Part shown: positions 43,617 to 52,427 of the stretch, one piece after another
How positions within the stretch are numbered: position 1 is the stretch's first letter
Layout of the letters: every line of letters begins with the position of its first letter
Source of the DNA: Gammaproteobacteria bacterium
GTDB taxonomy: Bacteria; Pseudomonadota; Gammaproteobacteria; Steroidobacterales; Steroidobacteraceae
DNA length: 64,000 nucleotides
Direction: 5' to 3'
NCBI GenBank assembly: GCA_028293765.1
Contig: JAQGOG010000093.1
Coordinates: 1-64,000, forward strand
Position numbers and translations under genes: made by a program
Notes under the pieces: generated by a model
What the model saw: the letters and a program-made list of their open reading frames with translations, nothing else
Database searches by the model: none
What the model was told of the DNA's origin: nothing

Positions 43617-44909
43617 TTACTTCGCGGCGGACTGCCCGCTCTGCTTGACCACTGCGCCGCCTTTGATCACCACAGCTACTGATTGAAGCGCGGCCACATT
43701 CGCCAGCGGATCGCCCGCGACAGCGATGAGATCGCCGAACCGACCTACCGCGATGGCACCTACATCGCCCGGTCGGCCGAGTGCCTCTGCGGCCGTTACC
43801 GTAGCGGCTTGAATGGCCTGCATGGGCGTCATGCCCCACGTGACCATCGTGACGAACTGTTTGGCGTTCGTTCCATGCGGGTAAACGCCCGCATCGGTAC
43901 CGAATATCATCTTCACGCCAGCCTTCGTCGCGGCCCGGAATGTCTCGCGCTGCTTACGCCCGACCATCCGTTCCTTCTCCAGCGATTCCTTGAAGAGGCC
44001 GTTCTTCTCGCCTTCCGCGAGAATGTAGTCGTCGTTGTAGACGTCCATCGAGAAGTAGGTGCCGTGTTGTTTGGCGAGGGCGAAGGCTTCCTCGTCCCCG
44101 AGGCTTGCGTGCTCGATGGTGTCGACGCCGGCGCGGATCGCATCCTTGATCCCGCTCGTGCCGTGGGCATGTACGGCGACCCTGAGTCCCAGCATGTGCG
44201 CCTCGTCCACGAGGGCTTTCATCTCGGTGAGGTCGTACTGCTGAGCGCCAACCGTGTCCGTCTTGGAGAGCACGCCGCCCGTGCCACAGAACTTGATCAC
44301 CTCGGCGCCATATTTGCGCAGTTTGCGTACCATGGCGCGCAGGGCCTCGGGACCATCGGCCACCGCCGTCTGTGGTGTCTTGATCGAGGGCGGAAACTCG
44401 GTGTCATCGCAATGGCCACCCGTTGCGCCGATCGCATAGGTCGCCGGAACGATACGGGGACCGGGGATATAACCTTGCTCGATCGCCTGTTTCAGGGCGA
44501 CGTCGTCGTAGTTCGAAGAGCCGACGTTGCGAACCGTGGTGAAGCCCGCTTCCACGGTGCGCTTGGCGTTCGCGACACCCACGACGGTCCAGAAATTATC
44601 CGTGAACTCCAGAGGCCGGTAGCCGCTGAACAGCGGGTCGCTGGTGAGATGCACGTGCATGTCGATCAGGCCCGGCAGCAGTGTCATTCCAGGCAGATCG
44701 ATCCTTCGGGCGCCGGCGGCGACAGGCGCTCCCTGGGAGGCCACATCGCTGATCCGTCCGTCGGTGATGGTGATCTGCGGATGATCGACGACGCGGCCTG
44801 CGATCACGTCGACCATGTGATCCGCGGTGACGACGACCGTATCGGCGTGAGCTGCGGTTGCCGCGAGCAGTAGCAGAGACAAGAACGGGAGGCACTTCAA
44901 TCGTTGCAT
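43617..44909 (-). CDS. Secreted amidohydrolase, imidazolonepropionase-like
   Basis: This 430-residue metal-dependent hydrolase has a signal peptide (FLSLLLLAATAAHA) and the amidohydrolase metal set: LIDMHVHL (HxH, about residues 81-88), the bridging Lys region EVIKFCGTGG, VAVHAHG, TIEHASLG and FGTDAGVYPHG with the catalytic Asp. Such exported members are often annotated as Xaa-Pro dipeptidases or imidazolonepropionase-like; they cleave peptides, lactones or cyclic amides in the periplasm. The substrate is unknown. It is a single-gene unit. Confidence 0.88.
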   Translation of the reverse strand: MQRLKCLPFLSLLLLAATAAHADTVVVTADHMVDVIAGRVVDHPQITITDGRISDVASQGAPVAAGARRIDLPGMTLLPGLIDMHVHLTSDPLFSGYRPLEFTDNFWTVVGVANAKRTVEAGFTTVRNVGSSNYDDVALKQAIEQGYIPGPRIVPATYAIGATGGHCDDTEFPPSIKTPQTAVADGPEALRAMVRKLRKYGAEVIKFCGTGGVLSKTDTVGAQQYDLTEMKALVDEAHMLGLRVAVHAHGTSGIKDAIRAGVDTIEHASLGDEEAFALAKQHGTYFSMDVYNDDYILAEGEKNGLFKESLEKERMVGRKQRETFRAATKAGVKMIFGTDAGVYPHGTNAKQFVTMVTWGMTPMQAIQAATVTAAEALGRPGDVGAIAVGRFGDLIAVAGDPLANVAALQSVAVVIKGGAVVKQSGQSAAK

Positions 44910-45037
44910 TGGCGACCTCGTAGGGCGTACGTAAGCCGCGTAATGTCGCAGAGGCCGCGCTCGAGTGCCAGCTTGTTGAGACAGGCAGAGTGCGTTTACG
45001 GCACGCCTTGTGGGGAGTCGCGGTCCGCGGCTCCTCT

Positions 45038-45544
45038 TTAGCCTCTGCCGAGATAGTCCATCTTTCCCAGCTCAACGCCGTTGTGCCGGAGAATGTCGTA
45101 TGTGGTCGTGACGTGGAAGTAGATATTCGGCAGCAGGTGGTCCTGCAGATACGGCAGTCCCTGCATGCTCTTCGTACTGCTGCGTGTCTGCCACGACACC
45201 GTCTTTTCCTCGGTACCGTCGATCTGCTCGGGCTTCAGGGTCTCGAGGTACGCGATGGTCTTGCGGATGCGGGCAGTGAGCTCGGCAAACGAGGTCTCTT
45301 TGTTTTCATAAGCCGGTACTTCCAGGCCCGCGAGTCGTGCGGCGCCGCTGTTGGCGACGTCGGTGGCGACCTGCACCTGCCTGGTCAACGAGAACATATC
45401 CGGGTACAGCCGTGCGTCGAGCAGTACGGCGGGATCGATCTTGCGCGCCTCGGCATGCGCGGCGCCTTTCTCGAGGATGGCAGCGAGGTTGTTCAGGGCC
45501 CGGATGAACCGGGGCACCGAGGTCGTGTACATCGAGGTCTTCAT
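45038..45544 (-). CDS. DUF1993 family protein
   Basis: This 168-residue protein starts MYTTSVPRFIRALNNLAAIL and has LYPDMFSLTRQVQVATD plus YLQDHLLPNIYFHVTTTYDI and LRHNGVELGK, the hallmarks of DUF1993, a four-helix DinB-like fold with unknown role. It starts three bases from the RIO kinase end and is probably cotranscribed with it. Confidence 0.88.
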   Translation of the reverse strand: MKTSMYTTSVPRFIRALNNLAAILEKGAAHAEARKIDPAVLLDARLYPDMFSLTRQVQVATDVANSGAARLAGLEVPAYENKETSFAELTARIRKTIAYLETLKPEQIDGTEEKTVSWQTRSSTKSMQGLPYLQDHLLPNIYFHVTTTYDILRHNGVELGKMDYLGRG

Positions 45545-45547
45545 GGT

Positions 45548-46390
45548 CTATTCGTCCCTGCCGAGTTGCCGGCGTATGGCTTCTTCGCGCGCATCGTCGA
45601 TGACGAGCATCACGTCGTTTGGATCGGTGACAGTTTCTTCGCGAGCGAAGAGGCCCGTGAGCTCGCTGTCGGGACGCAGCTCGCCTTGCTCGAACAGGGC
45701 CCACATCTCTCTCGCGAATTCGGTAGTTAGCAGCTCTGGAGCAAAACGGCCGAGCGTTGCGCGGATGTTGTTCACGTCCCGTTCGAGCATCGCGAACGCA
45801 CCGTTGTTGCCGGCTGCGTTGACGGCTTGCGGCAGATCGATGATCACCGGGCCATCGGGCGCGACGAGGACGTTGAATTCCGACAGATCGCCATGGATGA
45901 GCCCGACACTCAGCATGCGCACGATCTGTCTCATCAGGAATCCGTGGTATTCGCGTGCGATCTCCGGAGACAGATCGACTTCGCCCAGGCGCGGGGCAGG
46001 GTACCCGTCCGCGTCCGTCACGAGCTCCATGATCAGCACATCATTGAAATAGCCAAAGGGCTGCGGCACGCGCACGCCGGCGCCTACGAGTTGATAGAGC
46101 GCGTCGACCTCGGCGTTCTTCCACGCGGCTTCCTGCTCCTTGCGGCCGAAGCGTGTGCTTTTACTCATGGCGCGGGTCTGGCGGCTGCCGCGAACCTTGC
46201 GCCCCTCCTGGTATTGCGTACGCTTTTGGAAGCTCCGCTGCGCCATGTCCTTGTAGACCTTCGCGCAGCGAACCTGCGTACCCGACCGTACGATATAGAC
46301 CGTGGCCTCCTTACCGCTTTTGAGCGATCGGAGAACCTCATCAATCACACCATCGTCGATCAGGGGCTGCAGGCCTTTGGGGGTCTTCAT
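45548..46390 (-). CDS. RIO1-type serine protein kinase
   Basis: This 280-residue kinase has the compact RIO fold: the ATP loop SGKEATVYIV, an AKVY Lys, the catalytic loop LIHGDLSEFNVLV and the metal-binding VIIDLPQAVN. An Arg/Lys-rich segment (FQKRTQYQEGRKVRGSRQTR) after strand 3 is typical of bacterial RIO proteins. Bacterial members are mostly uncharacterised; eukaryotic ones act in ribosome maturation. It is the first gene of a pair with the DUF1993 gene. Confidence 0.9.
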   Translation of the reverse strand: MKTPKGLQPLIDDGVIDEVLRSLKSGKEATVYIVRSGTQVRCAKVYKDMAQRSFQKRTQYQEGRKVRGSRQTRAMSKSTRFGRKEQEAAWKNAEVDALYQLVGAGVRVPQPFGYFNDVLIMELVTDADGYPAPRLGEVDLSPEIAREYHGFLMRQIVRMLSVGLIHGDLSEFNVLVAPDGPVIIDLPQAVNAAGNNGAFAMLERDVNNIRATLGRFAPELLTTEFAREMWALFEQGELRPDSELTGLFAREETVTDPNDVMLVIDDAREEAIRRQLGRDE

Positions 46391-46869
46391 TGCTTCCGTG
46401 GGCGCGGCCGCCAGGCGATCGCGCAGCTCATTTGTCAGGTCAGTGGTTCGCCTGACCCCCGTTCCCTTCAGGGCCGGAGCGCTTGCAGGCCCTCAACCGG
46501 TAGATATTACAGGTTGCGGCGGCTCTCCGTTGCTGATTTGAGCCTTCCTCCGACTCGCCCGCATGGCGGATGGCGATCACGTAATGTCATTTTCACCCCG
46601 CGCTTGCGGCTCAAGGACGTCAACTACGGGTTGCTGCTGGCCCGGAAGTTCGGCATCGGGGCTCGCTTCGGCAGCCTGGCCGGCGGGGCGTTTGCGCAGG
46701 TGTGCGACGCCGGTCATGCCGACGAGAACGAAAGCAACGTCGTGGAAGTCGCCCGCGCAGCCCTCCTCCTGAGTCGCGTCACAGAGCATTTCTCGTTGTG
46801 CTTCCCCGCATGCCCATGGATACTTGAGCGGGGCGATAGGGGGTATCGCCACCCCAACGAGAAAGACGA
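46391..46869. other. Gene-poor stretch between the RIO kinase and the barrel protein
   Basis: About 480 bases. Open frames occur on both strands, but none shows a recognisable domain; the most protein-like text is a short forward frame near 46600-46790. The region should contain the two divergent promoters. I see no firm gene, hairpin or repeat in it. Confidence 0.45.
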
Positions 46870-48183
46870 ATGGACACTGCATCCGGGAGGCCGCGCGCCG
46901 TGGCGGGACGCTTCGTCCCACACATCGCGGGATTGTTTTCCGCGCTCTTCGCCCTTGCGGCCCACGGGCAGACACTCGACCAGCAGTACGACTTCTATCT
47001 CTCAACACTCGCCCATCGCTGCGACAATATGGGCTTCGCGCGCCAGGGCTTCGACGAGCTGGTGCCGGGCCAGGCGGGTCCGCACTTGTTTGCGTACTGC
47101 TCCGGACCGCCGACCGTCACGGGCGGCGGCGGTAATGGCAGTTCCTCGGGCGGCGGTGCGGGAGTAGCGGAGAGCCGTGGCGAAGGCGCCGAGGAGGATG
47201 CAGCTCTGCGGCGGCGGCGCGAGCGCTTACGCGCAGTCAACGGAAATAAGCCGGCTGCGGCGGACGCCTCCGATTTCGATCTCGGCAGTCTGGGTGCCAC
47301 GAGCGCCTTCCTGTCACTGGATTATGAGCACGAGCGCCAGAAAACCACCGAGTACGAAGCCGGCCGGCGTTCGCACGACCTGAATGGCACTCTGGGCATC
47401 GACCATCGCTTCGGCCCGCGCGCTCTGGCGGGGCTGGCGCTCAAATACGATGAGCAGTCCGGTGTCATCGACAGCGGCGGTGACTTTCACGCTCATGGGC
47501 AGGCAGTGTGGGCCTATGGTTCCTGGATGCCGCGGGACGGGTTATTCATGGACCTGGCCGCGGGGCTGGGCTCCAGGAGTCTGCACACCGGGCGGATCGT
47601 CTCACGCGAGATTTTCAACGTGGATCGTTTCGGGACCGTGTCGAGTTACTTCAGCCCTGCTCCCACGCTCGCGATCAGCAACACGCACGAACACGACGTC
47701 AATGCCGAGCTGCGCACGGGCTACGATTTCTCTTTTTCCAGCGTAAGCATCGGACCGCGCGCCGCGGTTACGCTGAAACACACTTCCCTCGATCCGTTCA
47801 TCGAGGCCGGCGACACGCCGATGACGCTGGCCTTCGATTCGCAGAAGACGACGTCCCTGCGCAGTCTGATCGGATTCCAGGCGACCCGGGCATTCACCGC
47901 TGCCAGCATGGTGTTCGTCCCGCAGCTCAACGCCGACTGGGTGCACGAATACCGCGACGACCAACGGGTCATTACCGCCCACTTCGCGGAAGACCTGCGC
48001 CCCAATCCGTCGCAGCTGCGCTTTCTGAATACAGCCCCCGATCGCGACTGGTTGCTGCTGCGAGGCAGCCTGGTTACTGTGTTTCCGCACGGCGTCAGCG
48101 CCTTCACGTCCTTCGAAAGCACCGCCGCCCATTCCTACATAAATCGTTATCGCGCCAGCGTTGGCGTACGAGTGGAGCTGTAG
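46870..48183 (+). CDS. Autotransporter-type outer membrane beta-barrel protein
   Basis: This 437-residue protein has a signal peptide ending near FALAAHGQ, a short N-terminal region with two cysteines, a Gly/Ser linker (GGGGNGSSSGGGAG), a charged segment, and from residue 140 an autotransporter-like barrel. The barrel shows alternating strands (AFLSLDYEHERQ, GTLGIDHRFG, GQAVWAYGSWMPRDG, LFMDLAAGLG) and ends in an aromatic/hydrophobic strand (ASVGVRVEL) suited to the BAM machinery. There is no large passenger, so it is a barrel-only member. Function is unknown; porin-like or surface anchoring roles fit. Confidence 0.85.
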   Translation: MDTASGRPRAVAGRFVPHIAGLFSALFALAAHGQTLDQQYDFYLSTLAHRCDNMGFARQGFDELVPGQAGPHLFAYCSGPPTVTGGGGNGSSSGGGAGVAESRGEGAEEDAALRRRRERLRAVNGNKPAAADASDFDLGSLGATSAFLSLDYEHERQKTTEYEAGRRSHDLNGTLGIDHRFGPRALAGLALKYDEQSGVIDSGGDFHAHGQAVWAYGSWMPRDGLFMDLAAGLGSRSLHTGRIVSREIFNVDRFGTVSSYFSPAPTLAISNTHEHDVNAELRTGYDFSFSSVSIGPRAAVTLKHTSLDPFIEAGDTPMTLAFDSQKTTSLRSLIGFQATRAFTAASMVFVPQLNADWVHEYRDDQRVITAHFAEDLRPNPSQLRFLNTAPDRDWLLLRGSLVTVFPHGVSAFTSFESTAAHSYINRYRASVGVRVEL

Positions 48184-48196
48184 AGGCGCTCGCCCG

Positions 48197-48298
48197 GTGC
48201 ATTCGCTCGAGTCTGAATTACGCGAGCTGCACTCCGCGGGAGTCATCGATGACGCCACCGCCTCGCGCGCCGTTGAGCTCGACAGCGGGTCCGTCTAA
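48197..48298 (+). pseudogene. Possible N-terminal gene remnant
   Basis: A 33-codon frame from a GTG reads HSLESELRELHSAGVIDDA followed by TASRAVELDSGSV and a stop. This style, an LxxELxxLHxAGVIDDxTAxRA start, recalls the N-terminus of DUF2157-type membrane proteins, but only the first helix is left. It ends within the pyrD stop region. It may equally be noise. Confidence 0.35.
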
Positions 48299-49302
48299 CT
48301 TAAGGCCGCTGCCAACTCTTTGACGAGCCTTGGCCCCCGGTAGATCAGCCCCGTATAGATCTGAATGAGGTCCGCGCCCGCGGTACGCATTGCCTCTGCG
48401 TCTGCGGCGGACATGATGCCGCCCACGCCGATGAGGGTCGTGGTGGGGCGGAGTTCGCGGCGAAGGGTGCGCACGACTTCCAGTGAGCGGGGATGAAGGG
48501 GAGCACCGCTTACGCCGCCCGGCTCATTGGCGTGTCGGAGCGATTCGAGACTGGCGTGTGAGATTGTGGTGTTTGTTGCAATGACACCGCCCAAGGGGAG
48601 GGAGCCCAACAGGGCTGCGATATCGCGCAGTTCGTCGTCGGTGAGGTCGGGAGCTAGCTTCACGAGGAGGGGTACCCGCCGCGAATGTGCCTTTTCGAGG
48701 CGATGTGCCTCGTCCAGCAGTGCCGTCAGGAGGGGCTCGAGATTCTGCGTGTCTTGCAGGGCGCGGAGCCCTTTCGTATTGGGCGACGAAACATTGACCG
48801 TGATGTAGTCGGAGACCTCATGGACCGCTCGCAGGCAAGCAATGTAATCGTCGACGGCGCGCTCGACCGGTGTGGTCGCGTTCTTGCCGATGTTGACGCC
48901 GAGGGTCTGGGCGCCGCGGCGCGCCTTGATGCGAGCGACGATGCGCTCGGCGCCGTCATTCGGGAATCCCATGCGATTGATGAGCGCGGCCCGTTCCGGG
49001 ACCCGAAACAGTCGAGGTTGAGGATTTCCGGCCTGCGGTCTTGGCGTGACGGTGCCGACTTCGATATGGCCGAAGCCGAGAGCGAACAGCCCGTCGATGG
49101 CAACCGCGTTCTTGTCGAAGCCGGCGGCGAGTCCCACGCGGTTCGGGATCTGCAGACCCATGATCTCGATCGCACGCCCGGTCGGCGTCGAGCGATCTCG
49201 GAACGGATGCCAGGGAAAAGCCCGAACGGCCGCAAGGGCCAGCGAATGTGCTGCCTCCGGGGGCGTTGCGAACAGGGCGCGCCGGACAACCCGATAAAGC
49301 AT
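48295..49302 (-). CDS. pyrD: Dihydroorotate dehydrogenase (quinone), class 2
   Basis: This 335-residue membrane-associated flavoenzyme oxidises dihydroorotate to orotate with quinone. The N-terminal amphipathic segment (YRVVRRALFATPPEAAHSLAL) marks class 2. VGLAAGFDKNA, GFGHIEVGTVTPRPQ, NRMGFPNDG, the catalytic Ser in TVNVSSPNTKGLR, IGVGGI and the C-terminal QIYTGLIYRGP are conserved. It is a single gene ending next to the tail of the barrel gene. Confidence 0.97.
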   Translation of the reverse strand: MLYRVVRRALFATPPEAAHSLALAAVRAFPWHPFRDRSTPTGRAIEIMGLQIPNRVGLAAGFDKNAVAIDGLFALGFGHIEVGTVTPRPQAGNPQPRLFRVPERAALINRMGFPNDGAERIVARIKARRGAQTLGVNIGKNATTPVERAVDDYIACLRAVHEVSDYITVNVSSPNTKGLRALQDTQNLEPLLTALLDEAHRLEKAHSRRVPLLVKLAPDLTDDELRDIAALLGSLPLGGVIATNTTISHASLESLRHANEPGGVSGAPLHPRSLEVVRTLRRELRPTTTLIGVGGIMSAADAEAMRTAGADLIQIYTGLIYRGPRLVKELAAALS

Positions 49303-49437
49303 CAGAGCACGCAGTACTGTCGGATCACGTCAATTTTCGGAAAAAAAACCTGCAGTGGTGTCGGAGGGCCCGCAGCGCGGGGCAGCCCGTTCGGACGCCT
49401 CCGCGGGTCGCCAAAACGTCGCTAAGTGATTGATTTA

Positions 49438-49513
49438 TGGCGCTCCCAACCGGATTCGAACCGGTGTACTAGCCTTGAGAGGGCTATGTCCTGGGCCTCT
49501 AGACGATGGGAGC
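49438..49513 (-). tRNA. tRNA-Glu, anticodon CTC
   Basis: On the minus strand the 76-base sequence folds as a cloverleaf. The 7-bp acceptor is GCTCCCA with TGGGAGC, the anticodon stem TAGCC/GGCTA surrounds loop CTCTCAA giving anticodon CTC, and the T-arm contains GGTTCGAATCC. The discriminator is G and a genomic CCA follows. The D-arm CGTCTAGAGGCCCAGGACA is that of glutamate tRNAs. Confidence 0.96.
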
Positions 49514-49588
49514 GGCGGGGTGAGGGTCTGCAGCAGAGCGCGCTATTATAGAGGACCTTCCTAATTGCTCAAGCCGAAAGCGTTTTAA

Positions 49589-51085
49589 TTGAACTCCTCG
49601 AACGCGTCCCCCGTGGCGCCCACATCGATCCCCAGGATCATCCCGCGATCCGATCACACGATCTCGCGGTCTCACATCTCTCCCAATGCGCTGCGCGTTT
49701 TATACAAGCTGCGCGATGCGGGTTTCATGGCGTTTTTAGTCGGCGGGTGCGTGCGTGACCTGCTGATCGGCCTCGAGCCGAAAGACTTCGACGTCGCGAC
49801 CGATGCTCTGCCGGAGCAGGTGAAGAGACTCTTCCGCAACTGCCGTCTCGTCGGCCGCCGCTTTCGGCTGGCCCACGTGTTCTTCGGGCGCGACATCATC
49901 GAGGTAGCAACCTTTCGCGCCGCGAGTGCACCGTCGCAAGGGGAGGAGCCGCTGCCGGATGCGGACCCCGAGGACGGTGAAGCCGCTGAGCTGGATGATC
50001 CGCAGCTCGAGACAGACTCTGTTGGCGCGCCCGCGGTGGCGAGTCTGGAGCCCTACGCGAACGCGGATGCGGATGTCACAGCGGAGCGCATGTTCGATGA
50101 AACGGGCCGCATCCTGCGCGACAATGTGTACGGCACTATCGATGCGGACGTCTGGCGACGCGACTTCACGGCCAACTCGCTCTATTACAACATCTCGGAC
50201 TTTTCCGTCTGGGACTACTGCGGTGGCTACGAAGACGTCGCTGCTCGGAAGCTGAAACTCATCGGGGATCCCGAAACGCGTTTTCGCGAAGATCCGGTGC
50301 GCATGCTGCGCGCCGCGCGCTTCGAGGCGAAGCTCGGCTTCACGATCGACGCCGCGACGGCGGAGCCGATCGAGCGCCTGAGCGATTTGCTCGGCGGCGT
50401 GCCTCCGGCGCGCCTGTTCGACGAGACCCTCAAGCTCTTCCTGGGTGGCCGTGCTGAGCGCAGCCTCGAAGTGTTGCGGCGGAGGGGCCTGTTGGCATCC
50501 CTTCTGCCTACGGTGGATGCGTATCTGACCGCCCATCCGGGCAGCCTGGTCGAAAAGCTGTTGATCCAGGGTCTGAAGAACACGGACGAGCGTGTCCAGG
50601 CGGACAAGCCGGTAACGCCGACTTTCCTCTTCGCGCTGCTGTTGTACGGGCCGATCGCTGGAATCATCGAATCGACCCCGCACGAGCGCTGGCACGAGCT
50701 CTCGACGATTCTCGACGCCTGTGATCTGGCGGCGCGCCAGGCGCAGACGAACGTTGCAATTCCGAAGCGCTTCTCGCTCGGCGTACGAGAGATGTTTGCG
50801 CTTCAGCCACGTCTGGAGCATCCGAGAGGCCGGCGCGCATTGCGAGTGCTCGAGCATCCGCGGTTCCGTGCGGCGTACGACCTGCTGCTGTTGCGCGCCG
50901 AGCACGGGCTGGCTTCGCAAGAAACCGCGGATTGGTGGACCCATATTCAGGAGGTTTCCGCGGAAGAGCGTGACCAGATGGCTGATGGACTCACCGGTCA
51001 GGCTCAGCGCTCCGACGGCCCACCACGCAGCAATGGCGGCCGCCGCCGGCGCAGGCGACGTCGGCCGTCCGGAGGCGCGTCTTGA
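49589..51085 (+). CDS. pcnB: Poly(A) polymerase I
   Basis: This 498-residue nucleotidyltransferase adds poly(A) tails to RNA. The core has GGCVRDLLIG and the catalytic DFDVAT pair, LFRNCRLVGRRFRLAHV, DNVYGTIDADVWRRDFTANSLYY, and GDPETRFREDPVRMLRAARF. An acidic insertion of about 50 residues (about 115-165, EEPLPDADPEDGEAAEL) precedes the DNVYGTI block, and the C-terminus ends in an Arg-run tail, likely for RNA contact. The start is a TTG at 49589; GTG at about 49610 is an alternative. pcnB-folK order is the common gammaproteobacterial one. Confidence 0.95.
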   Translation: MNSSNASPVAPTSIPRIIPRSDHTISRSHISPNALRVLYKLRDAGFMAFLVGGCVRDLLIGLEPKDFDVATDALPEQVKRLFRNCRLVGRRFRLAHVFFGRDIIEVATFRAASAPSQGEEPLPDADPEDGEAAELDDPQLETDSVGAPAVASLEPYANADADVTAERMFDETGRILRDNVYGTIDADVWRRDFTANSLYYNISDFSVWDYCGGYEDVAARKLKLIGDPETRFREDPVRMLRAARFEAKLGFTIDAATAEPIERLSDLLGGVPPARLFDETLKLFLGGRAERSLEVLRRRGLLASLLPTVDAYLTAHPGSLVEKLLIQGLKNTDERVQADKPVTPTFLFALLLYGPIAGIIESTPHERWHELSTILDACDLAARQAQTNVAIPKRFSLGVREMFALQPRLEHPRGRRALRVLEHPRFRAAYDLLLLRAEHGLASQETADWWTHIQEVSAEERDQMADGLTGQAQRSDGPPRSNGGRRRRRRRRPSGGAS

Positions 51086-51178
51086 CGGGCACCAGCGCGT
51101 CGGCCGCAGCTTGAGCGGCAAAAGCCGACACGCAATCATGCCCGTGCTCCAAGCCGCCCGATTTCGGGGTGCCCACTA

Positions 51179-51673
51179 ATGGGGACCTGGCAGCCCGCGT
51201 ACATTGGGGTCGGTAGCAATCTGGACGATCCCCGCGCGCAGGTGCTCCGCGCCATCTCCGGGCTCGCGGAGCTGCCGACGACGCGCGTCGTCCTCACCTC
51301 ACCGCTTTATGTGTCGCAACCGTTCGGACCGGTCGCCCAGCCGGACTTCTTTAACGCGGTAGTTGGCCTGCTGACGCAGCTTGAACCGCTCGCACTGCTT
51401 GCCCACTTGCGCTCGCTCGAGGCCGCTCTGGGCCGACCCGAAAAGCGGGAGAGGTGGGGTCCCCGGGTCATCGACCTCGATGTTCTCGTCTACGGACGCG
51501 AACGTCGCAACGACCCGGAGCTCACGTTGCCCCATCCCGGGATAGTGGAGCGCAACTTCGTTCTGTATCCTCTTACGGATATCGCCCCGGACCTCGACAT
51601 CCCCGGGCTCGGCCGAGTGACCGAGCTCAAGGGGCTCGTCACGCCCGAGGGCCTGAGGCGTGACGAGCAATAA
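51179..51673 (+). CDS. folK: 6-hydroxymethyl-7,8-dihydropterin pyrophosphokinase
   Basis: This 164-residue enzyme attaches pyrophosphate to hydroxymethyldihydropterin in folate synthesis. It shows AYIGVGSNLDDPRAQ at the N-terminus, SPLYVSQPFGPVAQPDFFN, and GRPEKRERWGPRVIDLDVLVYG with the metal-binding DLD motif, then LTLPHPGIVERNFVLYPL. It follows pcnB as in many gammaproteobacteria and adds a folate link to the C1 genes of the window, although at a distance. Confidence 0.96.
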   Translation: MGTWQPAYIGVGSNLDDPRAQVLRAISGLAELPTTRVVLTSPLYVSQPFGPVAQPDFFNAVVGLLTQLEPLALLAHLRSLEAALGRPEKRERWGPRVIDLDVLVYGRERRNDPELTLPHPGIVERNFVLYPLTDIAPDLDIPGLGRVTELKGLVTPEGLRRDEQ

Positions 51674-51754
51674 CACCGATTCCGCGGGCGCCCGGCGCCG
51701 CTGTTTTGACAAGGGACGCGCGTTGGCGAACCCCATGAGTGCTGCGCACAGCGC

Positions 51755-52414
51755 ATGAAAACGACTGACTCTTCGCACCAGTTCATCGTGATCGAAGGCC
51801 CGATCGGCGTCGGCAAGACGAGCCTCGCGCGGCGCCTGTGCGCCAGCCTTTCGGCGCAGGGCGTCCTCGAGCAGGCCGCCGATAACCCATTTCTCGAGCG
51901 CTTCTACCGCAACCCGCGCGCGGGTGCGTTGCCTGCGCAGCTGTACTTTCTGTTTCAGCGCGCGCAACAGCTGGCCTCGCTCAAGCAGCAGGACCTGTTT
52001 GCACCGCTGCGCGTCGCGGACTACCTGTTGGAGAAAGACCGGTTGTTCGCCCGGGTGATCCTCGACGACGCGGAATACGAGCTCTACGAGCAGGTTTACG
52101 AAAAACTCGACATCGAGGCGCCGAAGCCGGATCTCGTCGTCTACCTGCAGGCTCCGGTCGACGTACTGCTGGAGCGGATCGGGAAGCGTGGCATCGGCTA
52201 TGAGCAGCGGATCGAGCGCGACTATCTCGAGCGTCTTAATGAAGCCTACGCGCGCTTCTTCCATGAATACGAAGCAGCGCCGCTCCTCATCGTGAACGCC
52301 GCATCCATCGACCCCATCAACAACCCCGCGGACTATGACGAGCTGCTCGCGGCGATCCAGCGCATGAAGCGGGGTCGCCTCTACTACAACCCGTTGCACA
52401 GTCACGGGATTTAG
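51755..52414 (+). CDS. Deoxynucleoside kinase
   Basis: This 219-residue kinase has the P-loop IEGPIGVGKTSLARRL at residues 13-28, the base-specificity region NPFLERFYRNPRAGALPAQL, the DYLLEKDRLFA (ERS/DRS-type) motif and the LID LERIGKRGIGYEQRIERDYL. These match the deoxyadenosine/deoxyguanosine kinase family that salvages deoxynucleosides. It lies between folK and panC, where panB is often found in related genomes. Base preference is not predictable. Confidence 0.92.
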   Translation: MKTTDSSHQFIVIEGPIGVGKTSLARRLCASLSAQGVLEQAADNPFLERFYRNPRAGALPAQLYFLFQRAQQLASLKQQDLFAPLRVADYLLEKDRLFARVILDDAEYELYEQVYEKLDIEAPKPDLVVYLQAPVDVLLERIGKRGIGYEQRIERDYLERLNEAYARFFHEYEAAPLLIVNAASIDPINNPADYDELLAAIQRMKRGRLYYNPLHSHGI

Positions 52415-52427
52415 TAGACTGACGGAA

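Noticed and set aside
45827-47167. 446-codon forward frame across the RIO kinase gene
   Set aside because: It runs antisense to the RIO kinase and then out of frame into the barrel gene; the translation is low complexity.
49438-49513. tRNA-Glu as an integration site of a mobile element
   Set aside because: Both flanks are ordinary housekeeping genes, with no integrase and no repeat of the tRNA 3' end.
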